DNA of 64,000 nt from NCBI RefSeq assembly GCF_025370935.1, contig NC_133473.1, forward strand, positions 12,674,013-12,738,012. The letters run 5' to 3'. Position 1 is the stretch's first letter. Every line of letters begins with the position of its first letter. Below, piece after piece: positions 23,203 to 33,400 of the stretch. The stretch is from Choristoneura fumiferana (lineage: Eukaryota; Arthropoda; Insecta; Lepidoptera; Tortricidae). The position numbers were made by a program, and so were the translations under genes. The notes under the pieces were generated by a model that was not told the origin of the DNA, did no database searches, and saw nothing but the letters and a program-made list of their open reading frames with translations.

Positions 23203-25806
23203 TTATTGATCATTGGATGCCATGTGCCGCATTAAGTTTGAAACAAATTTGTCTATTTTTCTGACATCTTGTTGAACTTCAGTCTTGTAGTGTAGACACT
23301 GAAATAAAGAAAAATTTATAAGAGCAAATCAGTAAATTAATTTACCAATTACATAGTTTCCTCTACTAACAAAGTTACATATTGAAGGCAACAAAGATGT
23401 AAAAGGACACAGTTTATATAAGACCATATGTTTGCAACAATTCATACTGTTTCCAGTTATTATGTTACACTAACTAAAAGTACTTTCTTTCTCAGATTCA
23501 AAAGACAGACCTACAATACGGTATTTGACTATTTTGTATATGTTTTATAAATTAAAACTAAACAATGCCTGTTATCGAATAGAGAAACAATTATTAAGCT
23601 ACCTTTACAAATAACAAAGTTATAAAGGTTTGAAATGGGTGCGCCAAAGTTCATATATAATTGCAAATTCGATTATTGAAACTTCGAAAATGTATCTCAT
23701 ACAATTTTACATACTAATGATAATTATACATTTTTACTTTAGATAATAATCATTGTAATTCCGAATTTATTATATTCATAATGTCATTCAACATAAATAC
23801 CTCTATTACTACAATGTATTATACATCATTATTCAAAATATCGATTTCAGGCAATAACATTTGGTATTACATATATATTAAAACATACATTTGGTTATTC
23901 CTAATCTATCCATACATAAATGCAAGTATATTAAAAAAAAACTAAAAAAACTAAAAAGCCAGAAAAGCCAGTTAGGTTAGAATTGTGAGATTGTGACCAT
24001 TACAAAATATAAATGCTGCCAAAAAATGGGTTAGGTTAGGTTGGAACTGCGACCCTCACGGAACCAAAATCCTGCCAGAAAAGTGGATTAGGTTAGGTTA
24101 GAACTGCGACCCTCACAGAACCGAAATCCTGCCAGAAAAGTGGGTTAGGTTATGTTAGAACTGCGATGATTATATGAAATAAGTTTATAACTAAATAAAT
24201 TCTCCCAAATAACATTATGGGTATAAATAAAATCTCAGTGTTGACATTATGAGTAAAAAAAATCATTATGAACAATGTAGGTAGTCACTGTTTTCGGAGA
24301 AATGATGATTATGATTAAAAAGCGGTATTATTATAAATAATCAAATAAAAAATTGTATACGAGCCAATATGGAACCGTTTGAAATTCAAGATTAGACAGA
24401 GAAAGGCATATTGGCATGTGACGTCACACGCCTGTAGCGCCATACTTGCTGCATAGAGAAAAGCGTTTTAAAAAAAGAGACAGGTATATAGATTTTTCAA
24501 AAAATCACTATAAATCCAATTTTCAACAGATTTAAGTTTTCTCTTCGCTAAACACTGTCTGTACATCTATATTTTCATAATAATATTAAGATATGGCAAA
24601 TTCAGGAGTTGTCAAATACCGTATACTATTCCATTTTGTTACCTCGCCAGTATCAGGTTAGCAGGTGTTACCTGTTAAGGTTGCCAAGCTACTTCCTACT
24701 TAAAGTTTGTTACATTGTCATTATGTCCGTGATTCCCTTGAATTTATTGTGAAGATTCTATTGCATATTCGGGCCCCACGAGGTTGATATAGGCCCAAAG
24801 TTATGTATATTTAGGGGCTGTTTCACCACCCATTGATTAATTTTATTTAACAGATAAATGTGATGCCGTCTCCGTCTATTCAAACAAACCAAAATAGAGA
24901 CGGCATCACATTTTTATCTGTCAAATAAATTTAATCAATGGATGTTGAAACAGGGGGTAAATCCAGGGCGGGATTAACCATTAGGCAGAATAGGCCTAGG
25001 GGCCTGGCGTGCGCACCGAAGTGTTAGATAATTTAATTTAACTTGAAAAGAGCTGATAATCTTTCCATTACCTCCCGCTGCTAGGCACAGGCCTCCTCTT
25101 AGAATGAGAGGGCTTGCGCCGTAGTTCCCGCGGGGGCCCAATGCGGATTGGGAACTTCACACACACCATTGAACTGCTTCGTTGGTGTGTGCAGGTTTCC
25201 TCACAATGTTTTCTTTGCACCGTAAAGCTCGTGGTAAGTTTCAAATGTAAATTTGCACATGAATTTCGAAAAACTCAAAGGTACAAGCCCGGATTTGATC
25301 CCACTAACCTCTGCTTGAGAGTCTAGGAGCCCTTTTAACCCAGCCGTTACGATTGTGTGGGTTAATTTCATTTTAATTTGAATTTCACATGTTTTGTACA
25401 ATAAGGTCCACTCTTGTAACTCTTGCATTTGAATTTTGAACTTGACATGGATTGTACATAAAGTCCATTGTCGTAACTCTTTTCATACTCGGCTGGGTTC
25501 GAAAGAGATAGGTCAAACCATTAGGCCACCACAACTAATGGCACTGATGATCTTTTAATGACTAAAAAGGGAACTGACTGAGAATTCGCATAGCCTATGG
25601 GCCCCAATATGATTAATCCGGCCATGGGTAAATCTAATTAAGTTCTGTGCCATAGCAGTACAAACCTTTTTGTTATCTGTGATTTTCACGACAAATGCGC
25701 CCTTTGAATGGGAATACTTCATACTGTATCGTGTATTTATTGGATCTCGCATGTACAACATTTCTGCAGACCTTTCAAACTCTTCCCAGTTAGGTATGTA
25801 AGTCAT
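23203..25806 (-). CDS. Srp9: Signal recognition particle 9 kDa protein (SRP9)
   Basis: SRP9 pairs with SRP14 to bind the Alu domain of 7SL RNA and slows elongation during co-translational targeting to the ER. Exon 1 (25806-25666, 47 codons) begins MTYIPNWEEFERSAEMLYM and runs to a KYSHSKGAFVVKITDNKK end at donor GTTTGT. Exon 2 (23298-23203) begins after TATTTCAG with CLHYKTEVQQDVRKIDKF and ends MRHMASNDQ-stop. Both junctions are phase 0. The 78-residue product fits the small size of the family (Drosophila about 77, human 86). An AATAAA overlaps the stop codon and another follows within about ten bases, so the 3' UTR is probably very short. The 2.4-kb intron holds a 57-bp minisatellite, a foldback MITE and an interrupted SINE. 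An in-frame ATG farther upstream is not used in this model because MTYIPNW matches the usual start. Intact codons, an intron and a polyadenylation signal argue against a retro-pseudogene. Confidence 0.93.
23954..24167 (+). repeat. Minisatellite with TTAGG-type motifs, about 57-bp period
   Basis: The CCTGCCAGAAAAGTGG unit followed by TTAGGTTAGGTT and GAACTGCGACCCTCAC occurs about three times, with the first copy diverged. It lies in the SRP9 intron. Confidence 0.75.
24813..24959. mobile_element. Foldback MITE, GGGGCTGTTTCACC family, copy 2
   Basis: The same ends and GATGCCGTCTCCGTCTATTC core as the copy at 12188-12330. Its right end is more decayed. It lies in the SRP9 intron. Confidence 0.8.
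25065..25535 (-). mobile_element. tRNA-derived SINE, minus copy, interrupted by another insertion
   Basis: Body and tail (25065-25328) match the full SINEs in reverse. The tRNA-like head resumes at about 25508-25535 (AGGTCAAACCATTAGGCCAC). About 180 bp of foreign sequence separates the two parts. It lies in the SRP9 intron. Confidence 0.75.
25329..25507. mobile_element. Small insert with inverted ends inside the SINE
   Basis: AACCCAGCCG at 25337-25346 is inverted as CGGCTGGGTT at 25490-25499, and GTTACGA/TCGTAAC pair further in. Internally, GTCCACTCTTGTAACTCTT recurs imperfectly as GTCCATTGTCGTAACTCTT. It resembles a small MITE of unnamed family. Confidence 0.5.
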
Positions 25807-25869
25807 GTTATGTTTAATCACGCAGCCACGTTTTTCGTATGAATTGTAAATTAAACAGTTCAAGACTAT

Positions 25870-26110
25870 TCAACGAAATTAAATATATTATTTCGTAGCT
25901 TTTCTCTCCTAGCTAGTTACAACCTGATTATTGCGTTAATCAATTCAAGTAGTTAACTAAACTAAATAGAAATCAAATCAAATCAGACGATTTTTTTCAC
26001 AGCCTGATTTTGACTTTTGTTTGCCACTTTTTGAAAAGTTGTCAGTTGTCACTTCACTTCACTGTCAGTTAATTGTCACAATTGACAGTTACAACTTTTT
26101 AAATTTAATA
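25870..26110 (-). promoter_or_regulatory. Putative SRP9 5' flank with TGACA/TGTCA cluster
   Basis: About 230-290 bases upstream of the SRP9 start codon, 26038-26090 contains five TGTCA/TGACA words in both orientations. No other gene start is visible here. The assignment as promoter is inferred from position. Confidence 0.4.
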
Positions 26111-26282
26111 ATGACGTGAGTTGTACTGCAAAATTCTCTTAAAGTGTGTATAGACGATCGAGCATGTTCGTGTCATGCCTCTGAATTTTCTAAATAACTT
26201 AAAATCACGTTAATAGTAAGTGACTGCTTACGGACACGATGTCGTAAATAATATTTCATTAGGATCGCACATAGTACGGATT

Positions 26283-26806
26283 AAGGTTGTAACGGAACTT
26301 TGCCTCCGCCTCCGTTACTGCGGAAGTTCCGCAAGAAATTGTATCTTCGCCTCCACCTCCGCAATTTTTTTTGCGGAGTTTTAACGGAGGTTTATTTCTC
26401 ATTCCATTATCTCGGAGTGCAGCGAAAACGCGGTCGGGGTGGGGGCGGGAGTATGTCAAATAACACACGACAGGAATGAACCTGTCTCGTTGCTTGGACG
26501 TACGAAAATGTAATGTATATGTTTGATTGAATTGAACCGCGTTTTTTTTTAAGTGATTTTGTACAAAGTAATTGTTTATTTGTCACATGCACGATGACGC
26601 CGAAAAGAAGTGATTTGGCAGTTTTTTTAGAATTTTTTGAAAAAAATTGAGTTGAATAAAGCATAAACTACTATTTTTACCACATTCACTTTCACCTCCG
26701 AATCTGCCTCCGTTAACCTCCGCATCCGCAGAGGCGAAACTCGTCGCCTCCGCATCTGCCTCCGCCTCCGCTAAGAAGGCCTCCGTTACAAGTGTTACAA
26801 CCCTAG
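26283..26806. repeat. CCTCCG-rich element with inverted ends
   Basis: The ends read AAGGTTGTAACGG on the left and CCGTTACAAGTGTTACAACC on the right. Both flanks are dense in CCTCCG/CGGAGG and an AT-rich middle separates them. It lies between SRP9 and brat. No protein is supported. Confidence 0.6.
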
Positions 26807-26929
26807 TACGGAACTATGGACGGACTACACATGGCCTACACCAAGACTTGGTGACCAAGTTCGTAGTTTGATTAAATTTGGAGCGGGCAGCGGGTATGTT
26901 CGATCGTCTGTTGCTACTATAAAAGACGT

Positions 26930-27373
26930 TATGTTATGATTTCTCTCGGCGGCTCGGCGCCGATTTTATATAGAACCGCCTCCAAATGTTAATTGCAATA
27001 TTTATTTAGCTTTTATTATATATATATATTCCATTAAAATAAATATTGCATAGATTTTCTTGTTTTCTTTATTCTAAACCTCAGTTCTAAATGGTAGGTA
27101 ATGGCAACTCCCACAAAAAAAAAAGCGCAGCGCAACGGAAAATCAATACTTTTGTACTGATGTATTCGCCTTTTTTAAAATGAGAATGTGACAAAACCTT
27201 AATTTAATTCATCGAAGGAAACCATTTTATTTAGAAGAAAAAATAACTGTCGCGAGACTTGATGTTCAATTTTTATTTATTTACTTAGTGATGAAGAACC
27301 TCTTGGTTACGGCGTGGTAGTACCTTCTGCGCGTTTGATTATCCGCATATTCTTCAGGTTTTAGCTGTTTACG
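26930..27373 (+). promoter_or_regulatory. Candidate brat promoter / noncoding first exon
   Basis: A locally GC-richer stretch ends at ACG|GTAAGTATTT at 27374, a strong donor on the plus strand, about 2.5 kb upstream of the brat start codon. No open frame is convincing. A noncoding 5' exon is plausible but unproven, and the true transcription start could be elsewhere in 26.1-29.9 kb. Confidence 0.25.
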
Positions 27374-28480
27374 GTAAGTATTTATTTTTTAGCTACCTTA
27401 TTACTGGTTTAATGTAGACAACAGCCTAAATTAGTCCTTAATTCAATAATTTATGTTAGAACATTAATGGGCTACGACCTTCGCCTTTGTCTGTTTGGTG
27501 CATTGCGTTTGTGGTAGGTACTTGCGTACATATTTAGAATGAGGCCATTTTGGTGAACTATGTCTAGGAATTTGGGTAAAAATATGCAATTTATATCATC
27601 CTGGATAATCAATTAACCTAATAGAATATGAATATGGCCTTCGTTCATCATTAAGTGAAGTGAATTAAGAAGTGTCAAGTGCCGCACAACCTATCTTTCG
27701 TCGCGTTCATATCCTCGTTTTATGTTTTTAAATTTGTCGTGTTTCGCGATAAATAGATAAATACCATTTATATCAAAATATGAACATAAAGAAATACATT
27801 ATATAAGGAATCGATATTATAAATCTTTTGTACAAAACTTTTGTACTTTTGTACATAATAGTCCTAAATAGAATTTTGGCGTCAAGTAAATACATAGAAT
27901 TATAATGTACTTAATAACAGTAAGTATGGTTTGAATTAACATGAAGACTTAAATTATTATAATTCATTCACATTAAAATATCTTATTGGATCTAAAACAA
28001 CCTCTAACAAATGCAACATCAAGCAACAATTTCGTGTCAAAGCAGTATTATCATGTCTTTCATATAATTTCTGATTGGTAATTAGTTAATGTTGACATTC
28101 ATATTATTTATTATCATCAAGCTCCTAGTGGTAAAATTAAATATGAATTGAATATTTGTCAAAACACATTACACACACTTACACATTACAGAGATAAAAC
28201 GAAAAAAAAAGAGGGGGTCCCCATACAAAAAACATTGATCTTGTTCAATCTCCATAACATTTTAAATGTCTTGATGATAAAACTATACTGCAAATCAACT
28301 AACAATAAAAACTGGTCAAGCGTAAGTTGGTCTGAGGTATGTGGAGTACAAGTTTTACAATGAAATAAGAATTTTAAATTTATTGAGATGATTTCCAAAA
28401 TCACAAACCTGTGAAACTCCATTCAGTCTGTAGAACTATGTATCTATGTTAAAAAAGTTAGTAGTCAGTTAATGCTTCTA
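27374..28480. other. Upstream region or first intron of brat, nothing recognised
   Basis: AT-rich with no repeat, exon or RNA gene I can support. Confidence 0.4.
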
Positions 28481-28979
28481 ATCTGTCTTGAAAACAATCA
28501 TAATCATAATCATAATCATTTATTTATTTCTGAGTTAATGGTACAATATAGGTAGGTTAGTAAAAAGTGTTAGTTCAGCATATTCTGCCGTCATCGACAT
28601 AGAAATATTTTACAGTTTTATACCTCTATCATTACAATAAGTAAATAAAAAAAAAACATTATTAATAATAAAAACAGTACATAAAGGAAGAAAGGAGGAA
28701 AAAATAATTCAATGATTAGCAACATGCTCGGATTATTTTGTTGCATGTCATAACTGCATGCCATTAGTTTGCCATTCCTATACTAGATCATTCCACTATG
28801 ATTTAAGATTTTGAAAGTTTACAATAAAATTCAATACAATAACCAAACAGCACCAGAGGAGGCATTTTGCAGGCAGGTCAGTTGGTAACATTAACAAAAA
28901 AAACAATTAATTTTCAAGTTGTTACAAAGTATTTATACTTAGTATTTTGACTCCTTACTTAATATGGCAGCTGAAGTTT

Positions 28980-29224
28980 GTTAACCCCGGATGCAAAAAT
29001 AGGGGTGTTATAAGTTTGACCCTTATATGTGTCTGTCTGACTGTCTGTGGCACCATAGCTCTTAAATGGATGGAGTGGACCGATTTGAATGCAGTTTTTT
29101 TTTGAATGCAGGTTTTTAGAATGGTTCTTAGATGTTTTATCAAAATTGGTTCAGCCGATTTTGAGATATTGAATTTTGAAGTGACAATGTTGGGTGTTTT
29201 CCAACTTTTTGTTGGTTAGGTTAG
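28980..29224 (+). repeat. Dispersed repeat (CCAACTTTTTGTTGGTTAGG end), copy 2
   Basis: A fuller copy of the family at 21845-22070, including the TGTGTCTGTCTGACTGTCTG stretch near its start. Confidence 0.7.
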
Positions 29225-29319
29225 TTTACATTTAGTTAAATACATTACTATACTTTTTCTTTGGAACTGTCTACTGACAAAGTTTTATTTTTATCAGCAT
29301 GGTAGGCCTATACAGAGGA

Positions 29320-29733
29320 TATACAGGATGTAACATTCATATCGGTTACTATGGGAAAGTCTGAAACTATAAGACATACGAAGATCTGTTCTTAGGAACC
29401 ATGTCTTTGACATTTACAAAAAAATAACTTACTCAGTTCGGGAATCGAACCTGGTCATTTTGAAAAATAAAACATAAGTACATTATTTCTATTTCGACAT
29501 CAGTAGTGCAGATCATAAGCGATATAATTATCTAGAATGAATAAAATGTAAGTTTTATTTTTCAAAACATCCGGGTTCGATTCCCGAGCTGAGTACAAGT
29601 TTTTGAAAATGTATGGATGCAGTTTTTCTTGTTATTAAAATCAATGACATGGTTCCTAAGAACGGATCTTTGTATGTATGTATTATGCTTTCACTTTCCC
29701 ATACTGACCGACATGAATGTTACACCCTGTATA
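29320..29733. mobile_element. Large foldback element, arms with tRNA-like B box
   Basis: TACAGGATGTAACATTCATA at the left is inverted at the right end (GACATGAATGTTACACCCTG). Arms of about 150 bp share the TTCTTAGGAACCATG block and a GGTTCGATTCCCGAGCTGAG block. It lies 157 bp upstream of the brat start codon. Confidence 0.75.
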
Positions 29734-29889
29734 AGCAATTATGAATTTAAGTATGTACGTTATACTTAATTATATTTTTTTTAGTTGGCAATATATTTGT
29801 TTTAAATGCACAAAATTACTTCCATTTCAGAATTTTGTTGAATAAGGTCAAGGAATATACATTATACACAAATATAATTATAAGCTAAA

Positions 29890-30473
29890 ATGGAAGAACT
29901 GAATGGGGACTTGTATGGGGATGGTCTGGTTAGTTTAGCTGAAGAAGGGTCTTTGGAGCCAGCTGATAATGGGAAGCAGGAGCAAAACTGTAACATTTGC
30001 GAGTAAGTCAAAGTTAAATTATGAAATCTCTAGCGCTATCTAGTGGTTTTATAAATTATGAAATTTATTATTTATTTTAGTAATTATGAAATTGTACCTC
30101 TTTGTAGTTAGACCAATCCAGTTTTTATAGATTTTTAATATGTAGCTGATGAAAATGGCTGATGTACTGTCCTCTTTTTAGGTATATCTTAGGATGATTG
30201 GCTTAGGACCTAACCTAAACCTAACTTAACCTAACCTAAGCCTTAGGTAAAAGATGGAAAAGGCTGATTTTTCTCTAGATAATTTGTATGGAATAGTTAA
30301 TTAAAACTTTATAATATTTCTCTTATAGCAATAAGTTATGCAGTCCTCGAGTATTGTCTTGTCTTCATGTTTTCTGTGAAACATGCATAGACAAATTGAT
30401 GGTCAATGAAGCTGGAGACTCGCTCAAGTATGATCTGGCTGTTGAATGCCCAATATGCAAACAAGAAACCAAG
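29890..30473 (+). other. brat: brat exons 1-2: complete C3HC4 RING finger
   Basis: The first two coding exons (29890-30002, ending phase 2; 30329-30473) encode 86 residues. The Cys/His ladder C34-x2-C37, C49, H51, C54, C57, C78, C81 fits a C3HC4 RING, with LSCLHVFCETC and CPIC as its core. A TRIM RING is normally an E3 ubiquitin ligase module, so this protein may have kept ligase activity. That function is inferred from the motif only. Confidence 0.9.
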
Positions 30474-33400
30474 GTACAAAAAAACATTTCTATAGTTTAA
30501 ATGTTCTCCTATTTTTGTGTAAACCTAAATGTTACCAAACACTAATTCAACAGATACCTGGAGGTGGAGCTGCTTCACTTCCTTCAGACTATGTCCTCAC
30601 AAATGTCTTGGATGTGTCAGCTATGGATCAGTCTGTTGTGTGCACTTGCTGCAAGAGTAAGGAACCGGCTGTGGCTAGATGTACCGATTGTTCTCACTTT
30701 CTGTGTTCTAACTGCAACTCTGCTCATGAGTTCATGAGATGCTTTGAAAACCACCGAGTAGTTCCATTTGATGCTTTGAGATCATCGAAGGAGAAAGCTG
30801 CTGTGCATAAGCCAATTTTTTGCTCGCGCCATGTTGGTGAAAGCCTGAAGTTTTATTGCTGCGAATGCGAAGTTGGGGCTTGCACTGAATGTCTCACTGT
30901 GGATCATAAAGTTGGTGAACATCGTTGTGAGCGAATTGTCGACGTAGAACCTAATCTGCGAACTGAGTTGAGGGCTCTCATCAGCGAAGCCAACGCCCGT
31001 GCGGCCGCTGCAGGCAGTGCCTCCGCCAGGCTTGATGACGCGCTTGGAGACCTGCAGCGTCAACGTGATGATGCTGAAAACATAATTAATGAGGCATTTC
31101 ACGCTTACAAAGCTGCTCTCGAGAGACGCCGCGAAAAGGCGCTAGAAGAACTGGAACGGCTCCACAAAGAACGAGAGCTCAAGGTTATGGACCTATTCGA
31201 CAGAGTGGACAAAACTGTCCAGCGTATCGACTGTGCTTGCAAATTCGCAGCGAGACTTCTTAATCGTGGTGATGGTACCGAAATTGTAATGCTGAAAAAG
31301 ACCGTAGCTTCTCAATTTTCCCGCTTACTAGAAGGAGCTCCTGAATTTGACGTGAATTATTCCCTGGAATTTGTCTCAAAGATCGATAAATTCGATTCTA
31401 TTACTGAGGAAACATTTGGGATTTTCCGCACGGAAACTACTCGGGCTGAAGAGAGGAAGAGAGCTAGCGAATCGTCCGCTATTGTGTCGGTTACATCCAA
31501 CTCTCATTCTCCTGCAGTGTCTGTAACTAACACTCCTGTATTCGATGACTTTCCTATGGGTAACGTCCGCCGCGTTACTGGAGTAGGCAACATCGTGGGA
31601 GTTCCTGGAGTTAGCGGCGTGCCTAACATCGGTGTTCCTGGAGTGGGACCCGTTAACAACAACAATAGCGTCATGCCTGTAGTCGGCAACGTTAATAATG
31701 TGTCTGGAGTGGGAGGGGTTTCTGGTGTAGGCGGGGTATCAGCTCTGCCATCTATGGTGGAGTACAACTTGCAACAGCTGGCAAGCATTGCCGAGAAGGA
31801 CGTGCCTCCGCCGCCTCACGCGTCGCCCGCGCCTCCTTTTACTCTGGCTGAACTTCTCGCTGGGGATCTAAACTCACCTCAAGCTTACAACAACTTGCAG
31901 GCTCTAGCTAAGCTCGGATTGAACACGGGTTGGTATTGAATATTAAGTCTTAATTGATTGGAGGGTAACTTGGCGGAATGTAAATGTCCTAATTTTTTCA
32001 GAAGTGAATGGATATGGCGGAGTCGCGGGCGTAGGTGGTATTGGTGGAGTGGGCCCTCGCGGCGTGTCCCCAGGCAGGCCGTTGCTGACTGCCGCAGAAG
32101 AGGCTGCTTTGGTAGCGCCCCCTGCACCACTCGTGCGCGCCACTAAGGCTACACCTATGCACATCAGGTTCAAATTCGGCCAACTCGGAGGTGGAAAGGG
32201 ACAATTTAACTCGCCCCATGGATTTTGTCTCGGGAATGATGAGGACATCATCGTAGCTGACACTAATAATCATCGTATTACGGTATGCCTCTATTAAGTA
32301 GACTCTATTAATTAAGAAAGGTCAATTGTTAGTTTTGCCGTTATTAATCCAGATAGCATCCGAAACTGCAATTAGGGAGTCTTGTTGCTGTTAAGAAACG
32401 TTTTATTTTATATTTTTTCAGGTGTTCGACAAGTCAGGCAACCATAAATTTAATTTTGGAGTGGCAGGAAAGGAGGAAGGTCAACTTTGGTACCCGCGTA
32501 AAGTGGCAGTTGTTCGCGCCACTGGCAAGTTCGTCGTTTGCGACCGCGGAAACGAAAGGTCTCGTATGCAGATCTTTACCAAAAATGGACATTTCTTGAA
32601 GAAGATTGCCGTAAGTAACATTTAAATCCTTTATTACACGTGACCAAATATAAATTGCGTAGATATTTTTTATTTATGATTTGACGTGTATCTTCTAGGT
32701 CCGATTTATCGATATTGTCGCCGGACTGGCCGTTACCGCAGAAGGTCTCATCGTTGCTGTAGACAGTGTTACTCCTACTGTCTTCATACTATCAGAAGAG
32801 GGCGACCTCATTAGTTGGTTCGATTGCAGCGAGTGCATGAGGGAACCATCCGATATTGCCATCAGCGGTAAGTATACAAGTCCAATTGATTCAAAGCTGA
32901 AATTAGTTTAATATTTCTAATTTATATTTAATTTTATTATTTTGACGCGTTCACTGCCTGGAAACAAATCTGTCGTTTTCGTGACTTACACCGTGTGCCC
33001 AGTGCCACCTTTTTCGATCACTAACTCGACAACATTCTTAAATCGTTCACTGCTCTGAATTGTTCATATTTATATTATGCGGGGTGCCGGCCGCGGGTTT
33101 CACAGTACACACATAAACGCTTATTTAAAACTTCCAATTGAACATCCGTAAGACACGCCTGATAAATATGGACGATTTGGAAATGTGGATTGAATAGCAC
33201 TAGTAGATATAGGTATGAGGGTGAATTAGTACTGTACACCATATTCTATTCTTATTCTATATTATTATAGGAATGTAGACAAAATGGGATATTGACGATT
33301 AAGCATGTAGACGAGTCAGGATGGTGACGATAAACCTATTTATTTAGATTAAATTAATAGATAAAATAAATGATTTAATGGAAACAGTTCCATATCGCTA

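Noticed and set aside
23954..24167. CRISPR-like array
   Set aside because: The units are contiguous 57-bp tandem copies without unique spacers in a eukaryotic intron. It is a minisatellite.
29432..29600. tRNA genes suggested by GGTTCGATTCC motifs
   Set aside because: Only B-box-like parts are present within inverted repeat arms. No full cloverleaf with acceptor stem can be drawn.
31958..32146. Alternative small frame across the brat intron/exon 4 border
   Set aside because: It is out of frame with the NHL domain and has no conservation signal.
30782..32273. Several antisense open frames opposite brat
   Set aside because: They are shadows of the GC-richer brat coding exons; the sense frames carry the conserved domains and splice sites.
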